From NCBI GenBank assembly GCA_963835585.1, contig CAWIGF010000003.1:434001-498000 (forward strand): a DNA stretch of 64,000 nucleotides. The letters run 5' to 3'. Shown one piece after another: positions 17,734 to 27,938 of the stretch (position 1 is the first letter of the stretch; each line of letters opens with the position of its first letter). The translations under genes and the position numbers were made by a program. Below the pieces are notes generated by a model. It was not told the DNA's origin. It searched no databases and saw only the letters and a list, made by a program, of their open reading frames with translations. This DNA comes from UBA10107 sp963835585 (GTDB taxonomy: Archaea > Nanobdellota > Nanobdellia > Woesearchaeales > UBA10107).

Positions 17734-19964
17734 CCTAGTCCCTCCGAATGAATTCCACCTGAATTTGTTACAGTGCCTGGTGCTGGTGATGAAGCACTTG
17801 ACGACGAGCCTACATTTGTATTCGAACTTCCACTAGAACCGCCAATTCCATACAAACTGTTGTAGAATGCCTGCACATTTATTGGACTGCTGGGCATCGG
17901 TGCTGATGTCGAAAAAAAGTCATCACAAAGTTCTCCATTTTTCAGATAAGCCCTGAAAGTTCCAACTAACAATGAAGAATCATGGAAGTCCAAACATACT
18001 TCATCATATGGAACTGTCTCGTCGCTTAGTCTTATGATCATTGAATTTCCAAGAGCACTTGCTTCAGTGACACTTCCTCCTATAGGGAATGAATTTGTTC
18101 CTGAAACGCCATCTTGCAAATCCAAAGGATATTTAGTGCCACCTCTAACAATATAAGTGTTGACCGTCAACGTCTTTGAAGTATCGATAAGGATAGCATT
18201 CTGCACGTCATAAATTATTTCGTATATATAAAAGTGAGTTCTGTTCTCGTCATACATGTCGGAACGTTTTCCGGCAACATCCGCAGCACCATCCCCACTA
18301 TCTCCGATGTATATGTTTTCGGGAGCGGATGTCCTATCTGAATACGCCTGACAGATATTCTCTGAAGCTCCCTTAACAGTGCCCCATTCAATTGTTGTCG
18401 CGAATGTTTTGTCAAATAATGAACTCCATGCATTACTCCATGCACCGACCCCGATAAGGTTTGTCAGCCAGCCGAAATTTCTATTTGCCGTATCGAACTG
18501 CGCCAACGTAACCGCTAGTGGAGACCTTCCGCTCCATAGCTCGGTATTGTGGAGATCATCCTGAGCCTGTTGTGATAATACAGAATCAGAAACAACAGCC
18601 GGAGGTGGGGCATGTGGATTTGAAGTGGGTGAAATCGGATTACCATTTGCGTCAAGTGTAACCGCATTAAGCTGACCTTGACTGTTGATATAGTATATTT
18701 TACTCCCGCCTGCAACCGTACTGGCAGCATAATCGTCTGCTATGAATAAAACATTTCCTTCCGCATCGGATATTTTATAATCACCCGGGTTTCCATTCGC
18801 ATCATAACTTTCCTGACCAACATCACCATTGGTGTATTTTTCTGTTATTGATGTAGGATTATCTTCAGCTGAGTATTGTATTGTGGTTACTCCTGCTTTT
18901 CCATCAGGAATAATTTGAGCATATGTTCCTTGGGCGTTCGGAAGTGTTTGATAACACCCTTTAGCATTATTGAAGCAACCTTCTTCTACGATGCCTCCAT
19001 TTGCATCGCCATACTCATCTGAGCCTGGAGTGGAACCTTCTTCAGCAGTTTTAATTGATGTGCCTGGAACAGGTGTCTTCATATCCGTGGACAGGAATGC
19101 AGTCTCGGAAGTTCCCGAGCCTGTTGTTACGACATATAATCCATCTGAGATTTTCTGTACAGAAGTAGTGGCTGTGTAAAACCCTTCGACATTATCTGCA
19201 TTATCTGTCAAAAGTCCTTGTACTTGTTGACCCTGATAGTAGTATGTAGTAGTTGGTCCAGTACCTGAAGATGTTAATGAACCTTGAAGGTCAGGTGCTA
19301 ATGAAGCATAATCATCAGTACTGAGTAGTATTGGCTGAGCGGATGATTTCTTTGCTAAAGCGAACAAAGCAGGAGAGGATAATTGAATAGAAGGGTCATT
19401 CTGTTGCTGCCAAACTGTAGCTACTCCATGTGGGTTTAATGCACTAACAGGAACATTTACATTAGTCCTTACATATGTTAAAGTACCAACAACAATCGTT
19501 TCCCCTAGTTCTGCAGTAGACAATTGTGTTTCTCCTGTTACTTGCGTCGATGCACCGTTAGGAACGGACAATGTCCCGATTGATGCTGCATTTGCCGCTG
19601 CTTGATTTGTTACGGGCGCAGGCGCTCCTGTATTCGGTGCCGTACTTGTTGCTGGTGTTGTCGATGGAGTTGGTGTTGGAGTAGTTACAGGAGCAGGCGT
19701 TGTTGAAGCAACTGGAGTTGTTGTAAAAGTACTGGAAACAGGAGTACTAGTAGTAGCAGGTGTTAATGTTGAAGCAGGAGTACCGGAAATAACTGCACTA
19801 GTTCCCGCTGATGCCGTGCTAGCTGCCGAATCAGGAGTAATGGTAGTAGTAGGAACAGGAAGAGGAGAAGGTTGCAAACCAGTGTTGCATGCCTGCGCAT
19901 ACGTAAACATAACGCCAACTATCATGAACACCATTAAACTAATCAATAATTTTGTAGTTTTCAT
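17730..19964 (-). CDS. secreted Thr/Pro/Ser-rich surface protein, 744 aa
   Basis: Start chosen at ATG 19964, which overlaps the previous stop as ATGA. The signal peptide is about residues 1-24 (MKTTKLLISLMVFMIVGVMF, then TYAQA) followed directly by Cys. A low-complexity Thr/Pro/Ala/Ser stretch (about 30-130) looks like a glycosylated stalk. The middle holds beta-rich, YD-repeat-like sequence (YTNGDVGQESYDANGNPGDY, DANGNP), recalling Rhs/teneurin-type strands. A Gly/Ser-rich tail ends the protein. It is probably an O-glycosylated surface component of the operon. No enzyme motif seen. Confidence 0.78.
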   Translation of the reverse strand: MKTTKLLISLMVFMIVGVMFTYAQACNTGLQPSPLPVPTTTITPDSAASTASAGTSAVISGTPASTLTPATTSTPVSSTFTTTPVASTTPAPVTTPTPTPSTTPATSTAPNTGAPAPVTNQAAANAASIGTLSVPNGASTQVTGETQLSTAELGETIVVGTLTYVRTNVNVPVSALNPHGVATVWQQQNDPSIQLSSPALFALAKKSSAQPILLSTDDYASLAPDLQGSLTSSGTGPTTTYYYQGQQVQGLLTDNADNVEGFYTATTSVQKISDGLYVVTTGSGTSETAFLSTDMKTPVPGTSIKTAEEGSTPGSDEYGDANGGIVEEGCFNNAKGCYQTLPNAQGTYAQIIPDGKAGVTTIQYSAEDNPTSITEKYTNGDVGQESYDANGNPGDYKISDAEGNVLFIADDYAASTVAGGSKIYYINSQGQLNAVTLDANGNPISPTSNPHAPPPAVVSDSVLSQQAQDDLHNTELWSGRSPLAVTLAQFDTANRNFGWLTNLIGVGAWSNAWSSLFDKTFATTIEWGTVKGASENICQAYSDRTSAPENIYIGDSGDGAADVAGKRSDMYDENRTHFYIYEIIYDVQNAILIDTSKTLTVNTYIVRGGTKYPLDLQDGVSGTNSFPIGGSVTEASALGNSMIIRLSDETVPYDEVCLDFHDSSLLVGTFRAYLKNGELCDDFFSTSAPMPSSPINVQAFYNSLYGIGGSSGSSNTNVGSSSSASSPAPGTVTNSGGIHSEGLG

Positions 19965-20500
19965 GTTGTGATTGTACATTCCTCACCTGTTGTGTCATAT
20001 GTAGTTGAGTCGTAGCTTCCTGTATCCCATGATACTGTAGTTGGGGCTGAAGATGTTGGTTGACTGATAGTTGCGCTCACTGGACCAGTTATTTCGTTGC
20101 TATTGATATCATCGACTGTAATGGTTGTTGCCACCCATGGGCTTCCAGCGCCAGGCATCCATGTCCTATAACTCAAGAACCCTGCATCATATTCCTGGAC
20201 CTGACCGTTGACAACTTGGTATTCTGTTGGAGTATATGGTATCGCTTGCTGCTGAAGATAAGTTTGAATCGTTGTGCTTTGAGAAGGCGTAAGATATACT
20301 GATTTTCCGTCCATGGATTGAAGTGTATTTTGCAATTGAGCATCCTGTGCTGATGCAGCATTTGCAATCAAATTACTCGCAGTGCCGGTTGGGAGTATGT
20401 ACCTGTAATACTGAATAACTGGTGCATTAGCTTGATCTGCATAGACAAAACTAACTATACTTAGAACTAATATTATTATCGTCCAAACACTTTTTTTCAC
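19961..20500 (-). CDS. secreted protein of the surface operon, 179 aa
   Basis: The start is taken as GTG 20500, which has AGGTGA about 7 nt upstream and gives a clean signal peptide (KKSVWTIIILVLSIVSFVYAD). The longer frame to 20569 would bury the signal peptide and overlap the TPR gene. The mature protein is Gln/Thr/Tyr-rich and beta-strand-like, with one short Cys-containing tail (EECTITT). Not recognised. Its stop is embedded in the start of the Thr/Pro-rich protein. Confidence 0.65.
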   Translation of the reverse strand: MKKSVWTIIILVLSIVSFVYADQANAPVIQYYRYILPTGTASNLIANAASAQDAQLQNTLQSMDGKSVYLTPSQSTTIQTYLQQQAIPYTPTEYQVVNGQVQEYDAGFLSYRTWMPGAGSPWVATTITVDDINSNEITGPVSATISQPTSSAPTTVSWDTGSYDSTTYDTTGEECTITT

Positions 20501-20511
20501 TCTTTTTTCAC

Positions 20512-21414
20512 CTATTTTATTTTTTTTATTGATCGTGATTTTTCCTTGTAATTTATAGCCGCAGGACATAACTCCGCTGCTTTTCTGTATTCATCTCCAG
20601 CTTTATCTATTTTCTTTTCCTGCTCAAACACCATGCCGAGCGTGAAATGCAATGGAGCCGAATCGGAGTTTATGACAATCGATTTCTGCAGGTATTTTTC
20701 TGCGGTTGCAAAATCATTTTTGTCCTTTTCCAGCTCTCCAAGCCTCTCGTATGCTGCTCCTATATTGCCGAGCACTTCGAAATCATTCGCATCGAACGCA
20801 AGAGCCTCATTCATTTTTTTTATCGCTTCCAGATAAAGTTTTCTTGCATCACTTCGGTGCAATACTCCATTATGGAATTGATTTTCAGCCTGTTGGTATT
20901 TGATGAATCCTTCTTGCTTATATGATTTTTCAAGGTTCATTCCAAGTAGCTTTGCGGTGCATTGTTCTGCGCGAGCATACTTGCCTTCGCAGATGTATGC
21001 ATACCCAAGTCTTTCGATTGCATCTTCAAGGATTGTATCTTCAATCTCAGTTCTATTTGCCATACCTTGATTGACTGCTTTTTCAAGCCAATACGCCGCG
21101 TCTCTGCAATTGCTTTGTGATTTGTTTGTTTTTCCAAGACCTACCATCGCGTCAAAATCATTTTGATTTCGCTGAAGGGCAGCGTTGAATGCCTGTCTCG
21201 CTTTCGCGTACAAAAGGCCCTGCTCTTCCTGTGTCTGTCTTGGTTTTTCAGCTTCTGCGAAATATTCAAACCCTTGTCTGACATAATCGCTTTCTATATT
21301 AGCTGACAAATCCGCGTTCGCTTCTTGTCTTTGCACATTGCCAAAACTCCAGTTTGGCAACATCGCCGTAACAAGAGCAAGAACCTTCCAGGACAAACCT
21401 TTGTTTGTTACCAT
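20512..21414 (-). CDS. secreted TPR-repeat protein, 300 aa
   Basis: A signal peptide (about residues 1-25, ending WSFGN) is followed by at least four tetratricopeptide repeats: AFNAALQRNQNDFDAMVGLG, the AIERLGYAYICEGKYARAEQ region, MNEALAFDANDFEVLGNIGAAYERLG and YLQKSIVINSDSAPLHFTLGMVF. TPRs are protein-protein scaffolds, here likely outside the membrane, and could organise assembly of the surface proteins. An A/T-rich TTTAAATA on the minus strand at about 21435 could give it its own promoter. It starts 37 nt after the previous gene. A second secreted TPR protein lies at 30.7 kb. Confidence 0.82.
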   Translation of the reverse strand: MVTNKGLSWKVLALVTAMLPNWSFGNVQRQEANADLSANIESDYVRQGFEYFAEAEKPRQTQEEQGLLYAKARQAFNAALQRNQNDFDAMVGLGKTNKSQSNCRDAAYWLEKAVNQGMANRTEIEDTILEDAIERLGYAYICEGKYARAEQCTAKLLGMNLEKSYKQEGFIKYQQAENQFHNGVLHRSDARKLYLEAIKKMNEALAFDANDFEVLGNIGAAYERLGELEKDKNDFATAEKYLQKSIVINSDSAPLHFTLGMVFEQEKKIDKAGDEYRKAAELCPAAINYKEKSRSIKKIK

Positions 21415-21451
21415 TCATTAGTGGTAGCTAAACAAGTATTTAAACCTTTTC

Positions 21452-22687
21452 TTAGCTTATCCAAAAGTTCTCTGCTCTGGTTGTTTTTAAACCGCTGTTT
21501 AGGTCGGTTACGGTCACTTTGAGTGTGTACATGCCTGTATTTAAGCCTGCGTTAAACACCGTCTTTAGCTGGTATGCATCCCTTTTTGCGGGGGTTGCAT
21601 CATTGATTATTAGGTAATCGGGCTTTGATGATATGATATTTCCGGAGCCACCAATAAGGACAACATCCTCAGTAAGGTTTGTCGCATAGCCGTTGTATAC
21701 CGGCACCTGATCGAACCCTATGACTTTCAAATAAACATAAACGGCACTGCCGCTTGGATAGATTGAATTAGGCTGAACGACATAATTGAATGAACTGCCT
21801 ATTGAATTCGCAAACACGAAACTTTCGATAGAAAACTGATCATTTGCAACGACTGTCTCAGTTTGTGAAATCGATTTTCCATTTGCGAGATTTAGATAAA
21901 TTATCTTGACCGTATAATTACCCGAAGGATACTGCTCAGGTATCTTTACAGGAACATTAATCACCGATGTATTCAATGTTGAGAAATCCACGACAAGAGT
22001 CTGATTGTAAGTAAGTTCAGGAATTATTTTTCCTTGTTGATCCAATACTGTCTGTTCCCGTATTATATTTGTCTGCGAAACATCCGAAGAAAGGATTCTA
22101 CTTATATTTGTCGTCTCATAAACAACCGGCACGGGGATTATCGTGAATGTTGCTGTCTTCTCGGAGGAGATTTTTGCAATGTTGTCATCAAACCTTATTC
22201 TCAGTGAATACGTTCCAGGAACAAGCGTTCCTGTAGGAACGATGTTTGTAAATTTGATCACCGAAGTTTCAAGGGAGACTGAATTCGCGAAAGATCCGAA
22301 AGCCGCCCTCGTCAAGACGATCTTTCCTTGCGAATCCCTTATGTCAATATCTTCTGTAACATTTACAAAATTATTCGTTTCCATGAAGTTGGTGGCCTCA
22401 AGATACAGAATAATCGGTTGGTTCAGATTGTAGTTTGTGTTTGGTTGCAAAGTGTACGTGAAATTCGAATCGATGGAAGAAACGAACACAAAATTAAATG
22501 AAAACTGAGAAACAGGAGCAGGAATATTCGCTTGAGTTGTTGCAGGCTTTGAAGACGGCTTCAATAATAAAATGGCAAATATCACTACAATTATTATAAT
22601 CGCGACTATCAAAATCCATTTCAAAGGAGATTTCCTTTCTTGAGTCTCCATCGGGTTGTAGGGGTTATATTCGTCCATGGCTCTCAT
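21452..22687 (-). CDS. membrane-anchored surface protein (type II), 411 aa
   Basis: The start at ATG 22687 forms a TAATG overlap with the previous stop. The cytosolic N-terminus (about 25 aa) is followed by one transmembrane helix (WILIVAIIIIVVIFAILLL). A short Pro/Thr linker leads to two to three similar extracellular beta-sandwich modules, seen as the repeats FNFVFVSSIDSNFTYTLQPN and IESFVFANSIGSSFNYVVQP, spaced about 200 residues apart. There are many N-glycosylation sequons. It probably sits at the cell surface and acts with the giant proteins. No enzyme motif seen. Confidence 0.78.
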   Translation of the reverse strand: MRAMDEYNPYNPMETQERKSPLKWILIVAIIIIVVIFAILLLKPSSKPATTQANIPAPVSQFSFNFVFVSSIDSNFTYTLQPNTNYNLNQPIILYLEATNFMETNNFVNVTEDIDIRDSQGKIVLTRAAFGSFANSVSLETSVIKFTNIVPTGTLVPGTYSLRIRFDDNIAKISSEKTATFTIIPVPVVYETTNISRILSSDVSQTNIIREQTVLDQQGKIIPELTYNQTLVVDFSTLNTSVINVPVKIPEQYPSGNYTVKIIYLNLANGKSISQTETVVANDQFSIESFVFANSIGSSFNYVVQPNSIYPSGSAVYVYLKVIGFDQVPVYNGYATNLTEDVVLIGGSGNIISSKPDYLIINDATPAKRDAYQLKTVFNAGLNTGMYTLKVTVTDLNSGLKTTRAENFWIS

Positions 22688-25600
22688 TATGTCCATTGTA
22701 TTTGACCGCAGACGTCATTTGCATTTATTCCATTCTTAATTGTGTTCCATGTCTTACCATTTGACAAATCAGCTATTACCGATATTAATCTTGGAAGGTC
22801 CTGTCCAAGGTAGCATGCTGAGCTGACTGCTAAATCAGGTGTCTTACCGCAAAGAGCAGGAAGTACCCAAGATGTATATGCAAGATTCAATCCGTACGAA
22901 ACTGCATATGAAGGAGCATTCTTGATGTAGTTGATGACAGCCTGAGTGAAGTAGTTGAAAGGTATGATTTGGAATATTTCCCCAAACACATACAAACACC
23001 AATCAGTTGCTCTGTAGAAATCACATTCATACGGAGGAACTCCTTTCGGAACCTCCTGCTGCATGCAGACGACATAGGCACAATCTATCGCTCGCGCTTT
23101 CTGAAGATTGTATATAATTCCCGGAATGCATAATGTTGCCATGCTAAGCACAAGACTGCTCTTGACATCGACCTTCTGAGGTTTTCCATTCGCATCCTGC
23201 AACAACGCCGCTCCTTGATATTTGTTTATCGCATCCTGCACACCAGGTAGGAAAGTATTATCGCATGAAACATATTTACATATTTTCGTCACAATATCAC
23301 CAAATGACGTTGGTGTATTTGGAGATGCAGCCGGAGTGCCTGTTGTTGGTATGGGAGGACCGAACCAATCATGAAGAGGTGTCATGACAGTATTTTGGAA
23401 TCCCTGCGCAGCACCCTTCAAAACTCCAGTGATATCCGCTATCGCACCTAGAACTGTACCAGCCGCATCTATCCCATTTAGCAAGTACTGTATTCCTGCC
23501 CATGCGTTGCAGAAATTTGTTGCGAACGTGAAAACAGAACTAATATCCCCAATAACCCCTCCGCTGACAAGAGGCTCATTCTTCACAGCATTGATTTTTG
23601 CCTGCGCAGCCTGGTCTAGCGTTCCGTATGCTGAATCATAGAATGAAACATTGAATGTGAAATTATCATACTCTGGCTGTGAGATGTAACCACCTTGCGT
23701 CCTTGTGATTGTGGTAATAGTGCAGGAGTATGGAACTGAATCAGGAATAGTTGTAGCCTGGAACAAGAGCTGAACATAAGGAGTTGTCGAAGGATCTCCG
23801 AATAATACAGGTAATCTGTTTGGAAGTGCTGCTGAATTGCCTAGGTAATTTAGGTTTGTCTGATTCGAAGCGCTGCAATCCAATGTTTGAGATATTGGAG
23901 TGTCTGCTGATGATCCTGCCGCAATTATAGGTATGTAAACATACTGAGGGAATTGAGAAAGGAATTCCCTGTCGACCTGGGAAGGTCCCTGTGGTCCAAC
24001 CGAGTAAGTCCAATAATCATTGGAAGTCGTGCTTAGCACCGAAATATTAATTGGAATGTTAACGACATTTGTATTTCCAACGCAATCAGTCAATGCCACT
24101 GGAATCTGCTGGTTGAACAGCGGACCGTTGTATAGCGGACCTATGAATGGGAATGTGCAAGTCTGTGAAGTGTTTGAAACGGATGTGCACGCGACTGTCT
24201 GAGCGCTGCTGTACGCGACAGTCGAGAAATCTGCCGTAGCGGAGACAGGAAGATTGTCGAGAGAAGTCAGAATTACCTGGACTGTGCCTCCCGAAACTGG
24301 ATATGCTTGGATATTTTCGCTGGAGGTGCCGCTCTGCGCAGCAAGAATCACAGAACTATTCAATGAAGGAGGCTGGTTCGCGTAGAAAAATGTAGTAGGA
24401 GAATACTGCACGGGATTTCCCGCATCATCGCTTGAACCGGATGCAATGTCAATGGCTAAATTTGTTCCATATGAAGGAGTTGTCAAGACAGGGAACGTTC
24501 CCCAAGTGCATATCCATTGTGACCCTGACTGGGCGCATGTGTTTGCCTGGACATGATCATATCCTGAGCCAAGCACGGGGACCAAATTAAGATATATTTT
24601 TCTCGCGTTGAATCCGGATCCGGCTTCATTGAGCGTCGCGACAATAGTATTATTGGATGGACCAAGAACATTGCTGCCACACTGCGAAGCGGTAAGACTT
24701 ACCAATATCGGAGCCGTATTGTCCTGAGTCAATGTTGTTGACAAATCGGATTCGGCGTAATTTCCGGATGAATCATTCAGATAAAGATGAACAGTTGGAT
24801 TTCCACCTTGAGGAAGGTCCAAACTGGGGATTGCCACCTGGCAAGTGCATGTTCCCTCACAATCAGAAGGAGAACAGACGACAGGCAGACTTTTCATTCC
24901 AGATTTAAGATTTTGCTGAGTCGCAAATGCAGATGCGTCCGCAACTCCTGTGCTGAAATTAAATTCATTCATAGAGAACTTGAGCACTGCGGAAGGTATT
25001 CCCAATGATCCGGAAATATAATTTATCTGATTGTTGGATGTGTCGGTAAGGATTAGGCCTGAAACAGAAGGCGCTTGAGTATCCACGACTACAGGCTCGC
25101 AAGTCGTTCCTGAGTTTCCAACATTATCAGTCGCTTGTATGCAGAAATTTTCCTGCTGTCCGTTTGTGGAAGGAAGTTGAAGTGTTTGAGTTCCTTGATA
25201 GATGCAGTTTCCAGGCTGGAGACCAAGCAACGTCGTATTAAGTTTCGTGCCTCCAAGAGAGAATGAAACAGAATTGACTCCTGAACACTGATTTGCATTT
25301 GTATTGTATGCAAAATCCTGAACTGAATACGAAACAGAACCTGAGCTTCCTGCATGCATGGTTGTTATCGTCACGTTCGGAGCGATGTCATCGACAATGA
25401 CAGGAACATCGACATTAGTTCCCTGGTATGAAACAAGGAAATCATATTCTCCTGGATTCCACGAAGTTTGAGGAGGAGTGTACGTGCATAGTGTATTCGT
25501 TCCTGATGCGGAACATGATGTGAACGGGATAGAAGTAGGGTATCCAGACGCGGTAACAGTTACTGAGGAAGGTGCCATACCAGTCCCTGGTATCTGCGCA

Positions 25601-25767
25601 ACGAACGTAGTATTGTCATTGGAAGACCTATAATTCTGTGTTCCCTGACTGTCCAACGCGTAAGCAGTAAATGATGTTGTGGCCGATACATTGATTGAGC
25701 TTAAAGGGAAAGTCACAATTAAAAGAATCATGAACAATGCAATTCCTTGTATTTTTAATGATTTCAT
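22687..25767 (-). CDS. giant secreted surface protein, 1026 aa
   Basis: The signal peptide is about residues 1-29 (IALFMILLIVTFPLSSINV then SAT). Repeated Ig-like modules lie in the first 600 residues, with recurring VDDIAPNV, VDTQAPSVSG, DNTAPILVSLT and DxxGN turns, like the 1692-aa protein. The second half has many Cys residues and long helical or hydrophobic stretches near the C-terminus. It overlaps the preceding pilin-like gene by ATGA and the next by TAATG. It is the first of the operon's two giant proteins and probably a paralogue of the 9755-14833 product. Confidence 0.85.
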   Translation of the reverse strand: MKSLKIQGIALFMILLIVTFPLSSINVSATTSFTAYALDSQGTQNYRSSNDNTTFVAQIPGTGMAPSSVTVTASGYPTSIPFTSCSASGTNTLCTYTPPQTSWNPGEYDFLVSYQGTNVDVPVIVDDIAPNVTITTMHAGSSGSVSYSVQDFAYNTNANQCSGVNSVSFSLGGTKLNTTLLGLQPGNCIYQGTQTLQLPSTNGQQENFCIQATDNVGNSGTTCEPVVVDTQAPSVSGLILTDTSNNQINYISGSLGIPSAVLKFSMNEFNFSTGVADASAFATQQNLKSGMKSLPVVCSPSDCEGTCTCQVAIPSLDLPQGGNPTVHLYLNDSSGNYAESDLSTTLTQDNTAPILVSLTASQCGSNVLGPSNNTIVATLNEAGSGFNARKIYLNLVPVLGSGYDHVQANTCAQSGSQWICTWGTFPVLTTPSYGTNLAIDIASGSSDDAGNPVQYSPTTFFYANQPPSLNSSVILAAQSGTSSENIQAYPVSGGTVQVILTSLDNLPVSATADFSTVAYSSAQTVACTSVSNTSQTCTFPFIGPLYNGPLFNQQIPVALTDCVGNTNVVNIPINISVLSTTSNDYWTYSVGPQGPSQVDREFLSQFPQYVYIPIIAAGSSADTPISQTLDCSASNQTNLNYLGNSAALPNRLPVLFGDPSTTPYVQLLFQATTIPDSVPYSCTITTITRTQGGYISQPEYDNFTFNVSFYDSAYGTLDQAAQAKINAVKNEPLVSGGVIGDISSVFTFATNFCNAWAGIQYLLNGIDAAGTVLGAIADITGVLKGAAQGFQNTVMTPLHDWFGPPIPTTGTPAASPNTPTSFGDIVTKICKYVSCDNTFLPGVQDAINKYQGAALLQDANGKPQKVDVKSSLVLSMATLCIPGIIYNLQKARAIDCAYVVCMQQEVPKGVPPYECDFYRATDWCLYVFGEIFQIIPFNYFTQAVINYIKNAPSYAVSYGLNLAYTSWVLPALCGKTPDLAVSSACYLGQDLPRLISVIADLSNGKTWNTIKNGINANDVCGQIQWT

Positions 25768-27938
25768 GTGAAACTTGGCTGTACTAGTGATGGGTACTCT
25801 TGTGAATATGTGTTCTGGGTTCCCACTTGGTCGAGATCCTCGTGCGTCAAATCAGTAACTCCATTCGAATTAATAATATATCCGTCGGGGACCGAAAATA
25901 AATAAATTGTCATTTGCTTGCTTTGCAACTCGGCTGCGGTTATATTAACCAGCAAGGATATTCCTCCCTTAGGGAAAGGATTGAATGATGTCGCATTTAT
26001 TACTTCTGATTTCTTGTCACATATTCCAGGAATCCCTCCGGTAATCGCGCAGCACGCATCGCTGCATACTTTCATTATCTCCTTAGGAATAATGGTCAAT
26101 TGATTGTCAAGCAGTGTTCCTGTTATCTGGTACTGCCCAGGGGCAAGAGTCATGGAACTTGTCATGCTTCCGCTGCCCTTGATGTCAGCGGAACCAACGA
26201 CATCTTCCTGTTCTTTATCTTCTTTCACTCTCTGCAGAAGAATTATCGCTTCCTCAGTATTTGTCAGGCCGGCCACTGCGTTTGCTGGCGTCCATGTGCA
26301 ATTGTTATTTATGCATACAGATTTTACTATAGGGACACGCACAATCGATACGTTGATGTTGTAGTATTTGTCGAGGTCAGCCTTGACTGAATCTGATTTG
26401 CCTGATTCTGTCCCGAAAGGAATCGCCTTTGAAAGATAGCCCTGTTTTGAAACGATGAGTGTTCCAACGCCCAAAGGCATTTTAGTATTTATTATAGTTT
26501 TTCCATTTGCTACCTGAGTTATCCCAATTGAACATGCCCTGCTTCCAAGCGAGAAGAATACCGATGCTCCATCAACAGGACCATGGGTAACCGCGTCATC
26601 GACAATAATTGTGACATTTCCGGACTGGAAATTTCCTGGATCGCAGACAAACGAATCATCTGGAGCTCCATATGTTGGCATGGTAATGTTTGACGACGAA
26701 TTCATATCAGCATTATGCCTAGTGTTTGATTCCAATGCGAATTCGAACGTGTATCCTTTCCCATTAAATGCAGTTGGATCTGTGAGTGAGACAAGGACAG
26801 GGTATGAAACGTCATACGAGAACCGGTACTGATTGATTCCTAAAGTCGAAAGTATCGGATCAAGATTTCCCACAGAATCGGGTCTTATCATTTGTCCGTC
26901 ACTAGGTGTCACGCGCGAATAGATAGGCCACCACGGAAGATATGTAAATTGCGCATTCACCGTATATGTGCTAGACATAGGAAGTATGAAGAAACTGTAA
27001 AGCCCCTGATCGAATGTGTTCGTTCCTGTATAGAGATTGCCCTGGTAATTCAGGGTTCCAGTTGCTCTCAGCAACGAAACAGAATCAGTCAACAATGACT
27101 GAAGTTCTTTCTGCACATCGGTCTGCATCCAGAACTGGCTCGTATAACTCAAGAATGTCCAGTCTCCAAATGGAGGAAGCTTTTGCGGGTCAATACCGGA
27201 ATATGTAGAGATTAAATTTAATGTGAGCATAGTCAGGAATCCTGTCTGCTTCTCCTTGTTCGTTATTTCCAATGCCAGGTTGTAGAATTTTCCCAGGTCT
27301 ATTGGGATCTGCGTGCTGAATTTTGACATGGTATCGATTCTTCCACCTTGCGTGTATGTTATTGTAAGAGGATATGTCACTTGCACATACACGCCTGTCT
27401 GGACTATTGTCGTTGTAGTCTGTACTGTCCCTTGCGAAACGCTGAACTGTTTATTGAATTGTATGAAATTAGCAGTGCAATCGGGAAGGTGCTCCGAGAC
27501 ATAATCGCTTATCTGAGTCTCTATCGAATTCTGGCCTTTCAGAGGAAGCATCTTCGAAGCAAGTTGGCAGCCATCGGTGCACAAATTCGGACTTTTCATG
27601 TAATACCAATACGGGATTTTTATAGGACTGTTTGGAGAAAATGATATTCCCTCAGCAGATGTCGGATCGAGATCATTAATCACTATACTAGACGTGTTCG
27701 CATATCCACCCTGCATTCCGACTTTTGTTATTGCATCTGTCGTCACATATGTTACGCAATCAGTCACGTATTTCTGCATCGGTTGTAGTTCAGTAGGAAC
27801 TGATTCGAGCTGAGTGCTTGGAGGAATGTATGTCGCTATGTTGTTCTTGATGTATATGATAAGTGCAGTTGAGAACAAAAGGACTATGCCTATTATTATG
27901 AAGACTGTCAGCTGCCCTTTTTTTCCCGTAAATCTCAT
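25764..27938 (-). CDS. surface protein with pilin-like N-terminus (GQLTVFIIIGI type), 724 aa
   Basis: Paralogue of the 14838-16712 protein. Basic residues and GQ precede a hydrophobic helix (KKGQLTVFIIIGIVLLF), pilin- or anchor-like. Shared blocks with the paralogue: VTDCVTYVTTDAI, GMQGGYAN, IPYWYYMK, SDYVSEHLPDC and the closing PSLVQPSFT/KALRPTFS type ends. The C-terminal third adds a carboxypeptidase-regulatory-like strand pattern (DAVTHGPVDGASVFF, GTLIVSKQGYLSK). It overlaps both neighbours by ATGA. Likely anchor or partner of the giant protein downstream. Confidence 0.85.
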   Translation of the reverse strand: MRFTGKKGQLTVFIIIGIVLLFSTALIIYIKNNIATYIPPSTQLESVPTELQPMQKYVTDCVTYVTTDAITKVGMQGGYANTSSIVINDLDPTSAEGISFSPNSPIKIPYWYYMKSPNLCTDGCQLASKMLPLKGQNSIETQISDYVSEHLPDCTANFIQFNKQFSVSQGTVQTTTTIVQTGVYVQVTYPLTITYTQGGRIDTMSKFSTQIPIDLGKFYNLALEITNKEKQTGFLTMLTLNLISTYSGIDPQKLPPFGDWTFLSYTSQFWMQTDVQKELQSLLTDSVSLLRATGTLNYQGNLYTGTNTFDQGLYSFFILPMSSTYTVNAQFTYLPWWPIYSRVTPSDGQMIRPDSVGNLDPILSTLGINQYRFSYDVSYPVLVSLTDPTAFNGKGYTFEFALESNTRHNADMNSSSNITMPTYGAPDDSFVCDPGNFQSGNVTIIVDDAVTHGPVDGASVFFSLGSRACSIGITQVANGKTIINTKMPLGVGTLIVSKQGYLSKAIPFGTESGKSDSVKADLDKYYNINVSIVRVPIVKSVCINNNCTWTPANAVAGLTNTEEAIILLQRVKEDKEQEDVVGSADIKGSGSMTSSMTLAPGQYQITGTLLDNQLTIIPKEIMKVCSDACCAITGGIPGICDKKSEVINATSFNPFPKGGISLLVNITAAELQSKQMTIYLFSVPDGYIINSNGVTDLTHEDLDQVGTQNTYSQEYPSLVQPSFT